Shown piece after piece: positions 1 through 5,681 of a stretch of DNA of 7,990 nucleotides (position 1 is the first letter of the stretch; each line of letters opens with the position of its first letter). Origin of the DNA: JASHVB01 sp049522565 (GTDB taxonomy: Bacteria > Pseudomonadota > Alphaproteobacteria > Acetobacterales > Acetobacteraceae). Below the pieces are notes generated by a model. That model was not told the origin of the DNA. It did not search any database and saw only the letters and a program-made list of their open reading frames with translations. The DNA is taken from positions 1-7,990 of the forward strand of contig JBEKNT010000327.1 in NCBI GenBank assembly GCA_049522565.1, read 5' to 3'. The translations under genes and the position numbers were made by a program.

Positions 1-77
1 CGACGCGGCCGCAGGCGAGGCTGCGCACCATGCAGCGGATGACACGCCAACAACTCTCGGCGTCCGGCCGTGCCTGA
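1..77 (+). CDS. Possible 3' end of an upstream gene (partial)
   Basis: Read from base 3, the frame is open for 24 codons to a TGA at 75-77 and ends in the residues TRQQLSASGRA. About 20 of the 24 codons end in G or C, which fits the GC3 bias of the genes in this window. The neighbouring frame starting at base 2 also stays open, to a TAA at 107-109, but with weaker GC3. The piece is too short to recognise a family, and a non-coding origin is quite possible. No function can be assigned. Confidence 0.25.
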   Translation, partial: TRPQARLRTMQRMTRQQLSASGRA

Positions 78-123
78 AGCTGGGGCAGCCGGTCACGAGA
101 AGCGGGTAACACCTCATGCCCAG

Positions 124-137
124 CGGGCAGTTGCCCG
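124..137. other. Small GC-rich hairpin after the possible upstream gene
   Basis: CGGGCA (124-129) and TGCCCG (132-137) are perfect complements, giving a tight stem just after the possible upstream stop codons at 77 and 109. No T-run follows, so this is at best a weak or Rho-assisted termination structure. Confidence 0.2.
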
Positions 138-173
138 ACCGGCGCCGCCCACCGTCCCGCCCGGACTGCACGT

Positions 174-195
174 GAGACGATGGCGAGACCCGCCC
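174..195 (+). repeat. Isolated copy of the paired GAGAC motif
   Basis: GAGAC at 174-178 and again at 185-189 are spaced exactly 11 bp start to start and are followed by CCGCCC. The same architecture (GAGAC, six bases, GAGAC, then a CCGCC-like tail) recurs in the array at 1797-2032. This copy lies about 30 bp upstream of the promoter-like island of the first gene, so it could be a regulator site for that gene. That role is inference. Confidence 0.45.
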
Positions 196-212
196 GGGAT
201 CGGCGCGGCCGT

Positions 213-249
213 CAATTATATTGACAAATTTGACTAACGATGTTACCAG
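213..249 (+). promoter_or_regulatory. Promoter-like AT-rich island upstream of the first hypothetical gene
   Basis: In very GC-rich surroundings this stretch is AT-rich. It has a perfect -35 box TTGACA at 221-226 and, 16 bp later, a weak -10 candidate TTACCA at 243-248. TTATATTGAC (216-225) and ACTAACG (233-239) recur almost unchanged upstream of the last gene (7823-7839). TAAC-GAT-GTTA (235-245) is a small dyad. Transcription would start near 255, so the gene is either leaderless from ATG 256 or translated from ATG 331. Confidence 0.45.
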
Positions 250-255
250 TGGCGC

Positions 256-1107
256 ATGCAGCACGCAGCGACCGCCGCTCCCTGTCCTGCCTCACCCCCC
301 GATCCCCAACCGGATCCGCCCGCCCGGACCATGCCCGAGCGCATCGCGGCCCTGCTGCACACCGTTCGCATCCTGCTCGGCTATGGCCGCCATCTCGCCG
401 AGACCGCAAAGCACCGCTCCGCCAGCCCCGACTTCAACGCCATCGCCGCCTGCTTCGGCACCGGCCGGCTCTATGCGATCCTCGCGCACCTGCAACGCGG
501 CCTGCTGCGTGCCACCGCGCTGGAGCGTGTATTGCTCGCGCGGGCGGCGCGAGGCCGCGATATCTGCTTCGACGCGCCGCGCGAGCGCGCGACCGCGACC
601 CCGGCCGCGCCAGCCGATCCGCCGGCCGAACAACCGGCCGAGGCGCCGGCCCAGCAACCGGCCGAGGCGCCCGCCGCACGGCCGGCGATCGCACGCCCGT
701 CCCGCCCGGCGGGCTGGAACGATCCCGAACTCTTCATGCCGACATTGGAGGAACTCGAGGCGCAGGTGCGCCGCCGCCCGCTCGGCCGCACCCTGGTCGA
801 GATCTGCCTCGACCTGGCGGTGGTGCCCGGCTTCTGCACCGGCCCGTTCTGGAACGAGCTGTTCGACGGCATCCGCTCTTACGGCGGCAGCATCGGCATT
901 CTGATGCAGGAGAAGGTCCGCCGGGAGAAGGCGTTCTCTCGGGAGCAGGACAGCAGGCCCGGCAGCAACCGGGATTGGCTGGAGCACACGCGGGACGCGC
1001 TGCGCCGCGTGCTGGGGTTTTTCATCGGCGAAGCGACGGCGGACCCGTTCGATCCGTTACCGGGACCCTATGCGACGGCTGCGGCGGTGGCCACCGGCCC
1101 GCCCTGA
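256..1107 (+). CDS. Conserved-type hypothetical protein with a Pro/Ala repeat linker
   Basis: This encodes 283 residues of unknown function. Residues 26-105 look like an alpha-helical domain rich in Leu, Ala and Arg. Residues about 106-152 form a Pro/Ala/Glu linker with an 8-residue repeat. Residues 153-262 form a second compact block with WNDPELFMPTLEELE and a PGFCTGPFWNELFDGIRSYG segment, which looks like a conserved core. There is no signal peptide or membrane span, so it is probably cytoplasmic. The start is uncertain: neither ATG 256 nor in-frame ATG 331 (Met26) has a clear ribosome-binding site. The first 25 residues are low-complexity Pro/Ala, so Met26 may be the true start. From memory, similar proteins occur in Acetobacteraceae genomes; I could not check this. 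A strong hairpin follows the stop codon. Confidence 0.75.
   Translation: MQHAATAAPCPASPPDPQPDPPARTMPERIAALLHTVRILLGYGRHLAETAKHRSASPDFNAIAACFGTGRLYAILAHLQRGLLRATALERVLLARAARGRDICFDAPRERATATPAAPADPPAEQPAEAPAQQPAEAPAARPAIARPSRPAGWNDPELFMPTLEELEAQVRRRPLGRTLVEICLDLAVVPGFCTGPFWNELFDGIRSYGGSIGILMQEKVRREKAFSREQDSRPGSNRDWLEHTRDALRRVLGFFIGEATADPFDPLPGPYATAAAVATGPP
631..671 (+). repeat. In-gene 24-bp tandem repeat (8-residue unit)
   Basis: CAACCGGCCGAGGCGCC occurs at 631-647 and 655-671, a period of 24 bp. It encodes QPAEAPA twice within the Pro/Ala/Glu linker of the hypothetical protein. Two near-perfect copies at the DNA level suggest recent duplication or slippage in a flexible linker. Confidence 0.7.
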
Positions 1108-1140
1108 ACCCGGCGCACCCATCGAGGCAAAGCGCACGCA

Positions 1141-1165
1141 CGGGACCGGATCATGGCCGGTCCCG
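1141..1165 (+). terminator. Strong hairpin downstream of the first gene, likely terminator
   Basis: CGGGACCGG (1141-1149) and CCGGTCCCG (1157-1165) form a perfect 9-bp stem with a 7-base loop, 33 bp after the TGA at 1107. No T-tract follows, so it departs from the classic Rho-independent form. A GC-rich stem at this distance from a stop is still the best terminator candidate for the first gene. Confidence 0.45.
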
Positions 1166-1250
1166 CCGTTCCGATTCGGGCTGACGCACGCCTGCGGGGG
1201 AACCAGGCGGCGCTTGTGCCGGCATGGTGCCGTGCCTCGGCTTGCCGGGC

Positions 1251-1303
1251 CGGTGCGGCATGCGGCACAGCAAGCAGGAAAATTTCGCCACAGATGCACA
1301 CGG
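1251..1303 (+). repeat. Left arm of a long imperfect inverted repeat
   Basis: This arm matches the reverse complement of 1421-1483 at about 47 of 53 positions, apart from one missing 10-bp unit. The conserved core includes GAAAATTTCGCCACAGATGC. The arm carries one full ACAGATGCAC unit followed by ACGGAT. Elevated AT content in the core stands out from its surroundings. Confidence 0.8.
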
Positions 1304-1420
1304 ATGGGACTGGAGTGCACCCCTAAACCGATGGGCCGGAATCCGGCATGGTCGATCACGGCAAGAACCGGTGGACAATCGGACTTGATGAGCCGCGCCT
1401 CCGCGATGGCCCGGCTCTAT

Positions 1421-1483
1421 CCGTGTGCATCTGTGTGCATCTGTGGCGAAATTTTCTTGCTTGCTTTGCCCCGCGCCGCACCC
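1421..1483 (-). repeat. Right arm of the inverted repeat, with an extra 10-bp unit
   Basis: On the minus strand this reads as the left arm but with two tandem ACAGATGCAC units instead of one, then ACGGAT. The extra unit is exactly 10 bp, consistent with slippage or unequal copying of a tandem array. The two arms enclose 117 bp and could form a long stem or cruciform. Similar CACAGATG-type tandem sequences are, from memory, scattered through many environmental bacterial genomes without a known function. No transposase or target-site duplication is visible. Confidence 0.8.
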
Positions 1484-1580
1484 GTCCGGGAGGGTCCCGC
1501 ATCGCCTGGTGCCCGCCAAAACCTCGTGCACCCAAGCGGCGCCCCACAACGTGCGCCCCACGCCTAGCAAGAAACAGACT

Positions 1581-1603
1581 CCCCCTCCCCTTGAGGGAGG
1601 GGG
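1581..1603. repeat. C-rich/G-rich 9-bp-stem hairpin
   Basis: CCCCCTCCC (1581-1589) and GGGAGGGGG (1595-1603) are perfect complements around the loop CTTGA. The strand asymmetry (one pyrimidine arm, one purine arm) resembles dispersed intergenic repeats known in proteobacteria. No T-run follows and no gene ends nearby, so a terminator role is unlikely. Confidence 0.6.
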
Positions 1604-1757
1604 CGTATCGTGCTGCTGGCAACGTCCGCAGTTTCATCCAGGGCGGGTCGGCCGCCGCCGGCCGGTGGTCAACTCGCAAGAGGCGCCGGCGCACCGATCG
1701 CCGTCACGCAGGCGACAGCGGTCCGCCGCGCAACTATGCAGGCCGCGATCCGTTGCC

Positions 1758-2032
1758 GTCTCAATGCGCGCACCATGAGGTCGTGTGATGCGCGGTGAGA
1801 CGCGCATGAGACCTATCCAATGGACGCTGTCTCAGCGGACGGTCTTTGGTCCCATGCATAGCGGAACGAGACAGTGGCGAGAGAGACCCGCCGCATCGCA
1901 CCCGCGCGAGGCAACGGGGTCGCCGGTGTGGCGAACCGAGACAGCGGCGAGACAAATCCGCCGGGCGTGTCCAACCGGCGCGACAGCGTCTCCCGCGCAA
2001 CGAAACGAGACATCCATGAGACGCGGTCCGCC
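1758..2032 (+). repeat. Array of four ~70-bp units, each carrying paired GAGAC motifs
   Basis: GAGAC pairs spaced 11 bp start to start lie at 1797/1808, 1938/1949 and 2007/2018. The second unit has GAGAC at 1868 with GAGAG at 1879 and another GAGAC at 1883. Units start 71, 70 and 69 bp apart. Units 2-4 share an AACNGAGACA-like start and a CCGCC tail; units 1 and 2 also have GTCTC 39 bp upstream (1758, 1829). The pentamer, in either orientation, occurs 11 times in 265 bp, against less than one expected by chance. The period is not a multiple of three, so this is not a coding repeat. It lies between the gene-free region and the 3' end of the MFS gene. Function unknown. Confidence 0.65.
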
Positions 2033-2057
2033 CGGTCCGGCCCGGGCGCGGCGGCCG

Positions 2058-3335
2058 CTACTCCGCTGCCGCCACCACCAGCCCATTGCGCGAGATGCGC
2101 AGCACCAGCAGCGAGGCGACCAGGCACGCGAGGCCACTGGTGATGAACGCCAGCAGATAGGTGCCGGTGATGTCGCGCACCGCGCCGGCGCCGAGTGCCG
2201 CCAGCGCGCCGCCCACCTGGTGCCCGGCGAAGATCCACGACACGATCACCGGGGCATCGCGGCGGCCGAACACCTCGTTGGTCAGTGCGAAGATGGCCGG
2301 GCCGGTGGCGACCCAGTCCAGGCCGTAGAACACCGCGAACACCGACAGGCTCAGCGTGTCGAACGGGGTGAACGGCAGGACCACCAGCGACAGGCCGCGC
2401 AGCCCGAAATACCAGAACAGCAGGACGCGCGGATTGAAGCGGTCGCAGGCCCAGCCCGACAGCGTCGAGCCGATCAGGCTGAACACGCCGATCACCGCCA
2501 GGATGCTGGCGCCGTGCACCTCCGGGATGCCGTGGTCGGCGCAGTAGGCGATCAGGTGGGTGTTGATCAGCCCGTTGGTGGAGAAGCCGCAGATGCCGAA
2601 GCTGATGACCAGCAGCCAGAAATCGAGCGACCGCGCGCCGCGGCCGAAGGCGGCGAACGCCACCGAGAACGGATTGCCGCGATGCGGCGGCGGCTGCCAC
2701 AGCGCGCTGGAGCCGTAGGCGCCCAACCCCACCGAGGCCGGCGATTCCGGCAGCATGATCGCCAGCAGCGGCAGCGACACGGCCATCGCGATGGTCACCC
2801 CGATCGCCACGCCCTGCCAGCCGAAGCGGTTCGCCAGCATCGCCAGCAACGGCAGGAAAACCAGTTGGCCCGCCGCATTCGCCGCGGTGAGCAAGCCCAT
2901 CGCCAGGGCCGTGCGTTGCGCGAACCAGCGGTTGGCCACCGCCGCCGCCATGCCGACCGCGCCGGCGCCCGAGCCGATGCCGACCATCAGTCCCCAGGTG
3001 ACGAACAGCTCCCACGGCGCGGTCATGAAGATCGACAGGCCGGTGCCGGCCATCAGGATCGCCATGCAGCCAAGGATGGTGCGCTTCAGGCCGATGACGT
3101 CGATCAGCCCGGTGAGGAACGGCCCGGTCGCGCCGAGCAGGACGATGTTGATGGAAACGGCGCCGGAGATGGTGGCGACGTCCCAGCCGAAGGCGTGTTG
3201 CAGCGGCACGATCATCACGCCCGGCGCGGCGCGCACGCCGACTCCGGCGAGCATCGACACGAACATGACGACCAGCACCACCCACGCGTAGTGCAGCCGG
3301 CCGGAGCACAGTCTGGCGAGAGCCCGGGTGATCAC
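2058..3335 (-). CDS. MFS transporter, 12 transmembrane segments
   Basis: This is a 425-residue inner-membrane protein with about 12 hydrophobic helices: roughly residues 17-39, 52-74, 86-104, 108-136, 143-168, 172-195, then after a central loop 238-262, 274-296, 304-324, 328-352, 364-386 and 393-414. Between helices 2 and 3, LTGLIDVIGLKRTIL (74-88) fits MFS motif A, with a degenerate copy around 290-305 in the second half (GWACDRFNPR). Length and layout fit the major facilitator superfamily; the overall look suggests organic-anion or monocarboxylate types, but the substrate cannot be read from sequence. The start is GTG at 3335, supported by AGGGGAA ten bases upstream and a TATACT -10 box. 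It is divergent from the Uma2 gene. Hydrophobic helices and motif A make the superfamily call secure. Confidence 0.9.
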   Translation of the reverse strand: MITRALARLCSGRLHYAWVVLVVMFVSMLAGVGVRAAPGVMIVPLQHAFGWDVATISGAVSINIVLLGATGPFLTGLIDVIGLKRTILGCMAILMAGTGLSIFMTAPWELFVTWGLMVGIGSGAGAVGMAAAVANRWFAQRTALAMGLLTAANAAGQLVFLPLLAMLANRFGWQGVAIGVTIAMAVSLPLLAIMLPESPASVGLGAYGSSALWQPPPHRGNPFSVAFAAFGRGARSLDFWLLVISFGICGFSTNGLINTHLIAYCADHGIPEVHGASILAVIGVFSLIGSTLSGWACDRFNPRVLLFWYFGLRGLSLVVLPFTPFDTLSLSVFAVFYGLDWVATGPAIFALTNEVFGRRDAPVIVSWIFAGHQVGGALAALGAGAVRDITGTYLLAFITSGLACLVASLLVLRISRNGLVVAAAE

Positions 3336-3345
3336 GATGCGATGG

Positions 3346-3368
3346 TTCCCCTGTTCGATGGAAGTATA
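3346..3368 (-). promoter_or_regulatory. -10 box and ribosome-binding site for the MFS gene
   Basis: On the minus strand TATACT (3363-3368) is one base from the -10 consensus. A start near 3355 would give a ~20-base leader containing AGGGGAA (3346-3352), ten bases before the GTG start. No good -35 box is evident, so an activator or another sigma factor may be needed. Confidence 0.4.
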
Positions 3369-3504
3369 GAAGGAACACGCTCCGCTTGACGACCGCGGCG
3401 GCGGGATGGCTGCCCGGCGGAAACGCGCCGGCGGTCTTGCGCATGGGTGGGCGCGAGCCCAAGGTTAGCATCGGCACAGGCCGCCAGCCGAAGTAGCGAA
3501 GATC

Positions 3505-4059
3505 ATGAGCGCGACAGCACCTGCCCGAATGACTGCGGATGAGTTCATCGCCTGGGCGATGCAGCAGCCCGAAGGCGAGCACTACGAGCTCGTCGCCGGC
3601 GAGGTGGTTGCGATGGCTCCCGAGCGTGCCGTCCACGGCCGGATGAAGGGGCACATTTACGAATCGCTGGCGCAGGCGATCCGCGCCGCCGGGCTGGCGT
3701 GCGAAGCTTTTCCCGACGGCATGATCGTCCAGGTGGATGCCGACACGCTCTACGAACCTGACGCACTGGTCCGCTGCGGCCCGCCGGTCGACGACAATGC
3801 GACCAAAATCTTCGATCCAATCATCCTGGTCGAGGTGGTGTCGCCCACGTCGCAGAAGCGGGATTCCGGCGGTAAGCTGGAGGACTATTTCCGGCTGCCG
3901 TCGGTGCGTCATTACCTGATCGTCAAGACCGAGAACCGCGCCGTCATTCACCACGAGCGGGATGCGGCGGGCACCATTACCACTCGAATCATCCGCGGCG
4001 GGCCGATCGTGCTCAATCCGCCCGGAATTGAGCTGACCATTTTCGCGCCCGAAAACTGA
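3505..4059 (+). CDS. Uma2 family (DUF820) putative endonuclease
   Basis: The 184-residue product matches the Uma2 family, whose fold is the PD-(D/E)XK restriction-endonuclease type. The N-terminal MTADEFIAWA and YELVAGEVVAM segments (9-37) are typical. The putative active site comprises YEPD (Asp86), Glu110 in the ILVEVVSPTS strand (107-116) and Lys124 in GGKLEDYF; RHYLIV (135-140) follows as usual. Length is normal for the family and all expected acidic residues are present, so it is probably intact. Biological roles of Uma2 proteins are mostly unknown; some are suggested to be mobile or selfish nucleases. It stands alone, divergent from the MFS gene and ending 15 bp from the alcohol dehydrogenase stop. 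ATG 3505 has only a weak GAAG upstream; Met9 is an alternative start. Confidence 0.9.
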   Translation: MSATAPARMTADEFIAWAMQQPEGEHYELVAGEVVAMAPERAVHGRMKGHIYESLAQAIRAAGLACEAFPDGMIVQVDADTLYEPDALVRCGPPVDDNATKIFDPIILVEVVSPTSQKRDSGGKLEDYFRLPSVRHYLIVKTENRAVIHHERDAAGTITTRIIRGGPIVLNPPGIELTIFAPEN

Positions 4060-4074
4060 GTTGGCAGTCCCGCG

Positions 4075-5265
4075 TCAGGCGTTGGCCGGCGCGCCGGTCC
4101 ACACCTCGCGATACAGCGCGACGATCTCCGCCGCGTCAGGCACGCGCGGATTGTTGCCGGGGCTGCCCGACGCCAGCGCCTGTTCGGCCATCAGCGCCAT
4201 CTTGCCGTTCCAGTCGGCCTCCTTGATCCCGTAATCGGAGGGCGTCGGCACCGACAACTCCTTGTTCAGCGCTGCCAATCCGGTGACCAGCTTCGCCGCC
4301 GCCACGCCGTCGGCGTCGCCCGGGGCGGCGAAGCCGACGCGCCGCGCGGCTTCGGCGTAGCGCGCCTCGGCGCCCGGCACCGAATAGCGGGTGATCGCCG
4401 GCAGCAGCATCGCGTTGGACAGCCCGTGCGGCACGTGGAAGTGCGCGCCGATCGGTCGCGACATGCCGTGCACCAGCGCCACCGAGCTGTTGGAGAACGC
4501 CAACCCCGCCTGGGTGGCGCCGAGCATCATCCCCTCGCGCGCGATCGCGTTGCGCGGCTCGGCATAGGCGGCGCGGATGTGCTTGCCGATCAGCTCCATC
4601 GCCGACAGTGCGAGTGCATCGGAGAACGGATTGGCGCGCTTGGACACGTACGCCTCCAGCGCATGGGTGAAGCTGTCCACGCCGGTGTCGGCGGTGGTGC
4701 GTGGTGGCACCGTGTAGGTCAGTTCGTAATCCACGATCGCCGCCAGCGGCAGCGCGCCGAGGCCGGCGATCAGCATCTTCTCGTCGCGTTCGGTGTCGGT
4801 GATGACGGTGAAGCGCGTGCATTCGCTGCCGGTGCCGGCGGTGGTGGGAATGGCAATGATCGGCACCGCGCCGTTGTCGGCGGCGACCGGCGCCTTGTAG
4901 TCGCGCATCTTCCCCCCGCCGGCGGCGAGGATCGCCATCGCCTTGGCGGTGTCGATCGGCGAGCCGCCGCCGAAGCCGATCAGGCAGTCGTAGTCTCCCC
5001 CCGCCCGCAGTGCGGCGACGCCGGCCTCGATCACCGTATCGGTGGGATCGGAGACGGTGTCGGAGAACACCCTGGCGGCGATGCCGGCCGCGACGAGTGG
5101 GTCCAGGGCGCGTTGGATCAGGCCGGTGGCGACCATGATCGGGTCGCTGACCACCAGCGGGCGGGACAGGCCGAATTTGCCCAGCACCTCGGCGAGTTGG
5201 CGCACGGTGCCGCCGCCGACCAGCAGGAGGCGGGGCGAGGCGATGGTGGCGTTGACGGTCGTCAT
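4075..5265 (-). CDS. Iron-containing (group III) alcohol dehydrogenase
   Basis: This 396-residue cytoplasmic oxidoreductase should interconvert an alcohol and aldehyde or ketone using NAD(P). The N-terminal dinucleotide-binding half carries GFGGGSPIDTAKA (97-109) and TTAGTGSE (141-148). The C-terminal helical half has the four metal ligands in standard spacing: Asp197 and His201 in GVDSFTHALEAY, then His266 and His280 in HGMSRPIGAHFHVPHG, the same 14-residue gap between the last two histidines as in FucO. Length is usual for the family. The start is well supported by AGGAGG nine bases before the ATG. Substrate is not predictable: family members act on ethanol, butanol, propanediol, lactaldehyde, hydroxyacids and maleylacetate. 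It is monocistronic by context, convergent with the Uma2 gene and divergent from vapBC. Confidence 0.93.
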   Translation of the reverse strand: MTTVNATIASPRLLLVGGGTVRQLAEVLGKFGLSRPLVVSDPIMVATGLIQRALDPLVAAGIAARVFSDTVSDPTDTVIEAGVAALRAGGDYDCLIGFGGGSPIDTAKAMAILAAGGGKMRDYKAPVAADNGAVPIIAIPTTAGTGSECTRFTVITDTERDEKMLIAGLGALPLAAIVDYELTYTVPPRTTADTGVDSFTHALEAYVSKRANPFSDALALSAMELIGKHIRAAYAEPRNAIAREGMMLGATQAGLAFSNSSVALVHGMSRPIGAHFHVPHGLSNAMLLPAITRYSVPGAEARYAEAARRVGFAAPGDADGVAAAKLVTGLAALNKELSVPTPSDYGIKEADWNGKMALMAEQALASGSPGNNPRVPDAAEIVALYREVWTGAPANA

Positions 5266-5274
5266 GGGCGGGTT

Positions 5275-5280
5275 CCTCCT
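5275..5280 (-). promoter_or_regulatory. Ribosome-binding site of the alcohol dehydrogenase gene
   Basis: AGGAGG on the minus strand, nine bases before the ATG at 5265. It is the best Shine-Dalgarno sequence in the window and fixes the start. It suggests efficient translation. Confidence 0.8.
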
Positions 5281-5303
5281 GGATGGTCGCGAGACGGGAT
5301 AGC

Positions 5304-5333
5304 TTCACCACAAAGCGACCGAGACACAAAACG
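5304..5333. repeat. Degenerate CACAAAG-type short repeat
   Basis: CACCACAAAGCGACCGAGAC is followed by ACAAAACG, so ACAAA recurs with about a 17-bp offset in otherwise GC-rich DNA. It resembles the CACCACAAAGACACAAAG-like repeats that I recall from many environmental genomes, but is degraded. It lies in the leader or promoter region of the alcohol dehydrogenase gene, so it could also simply be promoter DNA. Confidence 0.3.
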
Positions 5334-5413
5334 TGGCCGTGGGAGCGCCCTGACCTCGTGGTGTGGCGGGTTGTGATCGCCCCGCCGTGCCGGTTGCCGG
5401 GGAACGCCGCGAC

Positions 5414-5465
5414 ATCAGGCAGGCATTGGCCCGGACATCGATGTATGCTGAAAATGATGCCTGAT
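5414..5465 (+). promoter_or_regulatory. Symmetric operator candidate of the vapBC operon
   Basis: ATCAGGCA (5414-5421) and TGCCTGAT (5458-5465) are perfect inverted repeats. Their centre, between 5439 and 5440, coincides exactly with a perfect 10-bp palindrome, ACATCGATGT (5435-5444). Half-sites are 44 bp apart, about four helical turns. VapBC complexes are known to repress their own operons by binding inverted repeats upstream of vapB. The dyad ends 18 bp before the vapB GTG start and likely overlaps the promoter; TATGCT (5444-5449) is a weak -10 candidate without a clear -35 box. Confidence 0.55.
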
Positions 5466-5483
5466 TGTCGGAGAAGTGCCGCC

Positions 5484-5681
5484 GTGCGCACCACCATCGT
5501 GCTCGACGACGAATTGGTTGCCGAGGCGCAGAACCTCACCGGGATCAAGGAGAAGTCGGCCTTGGTGCGCGCTGCGCTGACGGCACTGATCGAACGCGAG
5601 GCCGCGCGGCGTTTGGCCCGATTGGGAGGCAGCGAACCCGACCTACGCAAGGCGCCCCGGCGGAGATCGAAAGCCGCGTGA
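5484..5681 (+). CDS. vapB: VapB-family antitoxin
   Basis: This is a 65-residue antitoxin of the VapB type with a short N-terminal DNA-binding strand (RTTIVLDDELV) followed by helices: AEAQNLTG, KEKSALVRAALTALIERE and AARRLARLGG. The C-terminal tail, EPDLRKAPRRRSKAA, is the usual toxin-neutralising, flexible part. In VapBC modules the antitoxin blocks the PIN-domain RNase and, with it, represses the operon. The frame is open further upstream, but I chose GTG 5484 because GGAGAAG lies seven bases before it, the family conventionally begins M/V-RTTI, and the upstream in-frame ATGs (5445, 5454, 5457) fall inside the operator-like palindrome. Its stop codon overlaps the toxin start as GTGA, indicating translational coupling. 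Confidence 0.9.
   Translation: MRTTIVLDDELVAEAQNLTGIKEKSALVRAALTALIEREAARRLARLGGSEPDLRKAPRRRSKAA

Larger units (their letters stand above)
1108..2057. other. About 950-bp gene-free, repeat-rich intergenic region
   Basis: I see no credible gene here. The open frames on both strands are Arg/Pro-rich, lack ribosome-binding sites, and run across an inverted repeat and hairpins. In order, the stretch holds a hairpin just after the first gene, two arms of an inverted repeat separated by 117 bp, a 9-bp-stem hairpin, an unremarkable segment at about 1604-1757, and the ~70-bp-period GAGAC array that ends 25 bp before the stop codon of the convergent MFS gene. Confidence 0.7.

Noticed and set aside
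1251..1483. Insertion sequence with terminal inverted repeats
   Set aside because: Only 117 bp separate the arms, there is no transposase frame, and no target-site duplication is seen.
1070..1788. Several open frames of 100-165 codons on both strands in the intergenic region
   Set aside because: They run through both arms of the inverted repeat and the hairpins. Peptides such as FATDAHRCTRI come from the CACAGATG repeat and, as I recall, recur as spurious predictions in other genomes.
1868..2022. TGTCTC (reverse of GAGACA) as an auxin response element
   Set aside because: That element belongs to plant promoters, and the gene content here is bacterial.
1758..2032. CRISPR array
   Set aside because: The repeated part is short and degenerate, not a near-identical 24-37 bp repeat. 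The units differ throughout and no cas gene is visible.
1785..3389. A 534-codon open frame on the plus strand opposite the MFS gene
   Set aside because: The His/Arg/Gln/Asp-rich translation is typical of the antisense of a GC-rich membrane-protein gene. It also runs through the GAGAC array, whose 70-bp period breaks reading phase.
1813..3954. A 713-codon open frame on the minus strand across the MFS and Uma2 genes
   Set aside because: It overlaps two well-supported genes in other frames and reads as Arg/Gly/His-rich sequence without domains. Long open antisense or shifted frames are expected at this GC content.
5283..5483. N-terminal extension of VapB from an upstream in-frame start
   Set aside because: It would put coding sequence across the operator-like palindrome and add residues foreign to the family. 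GTG 5484 has a good ribosome-binding site.
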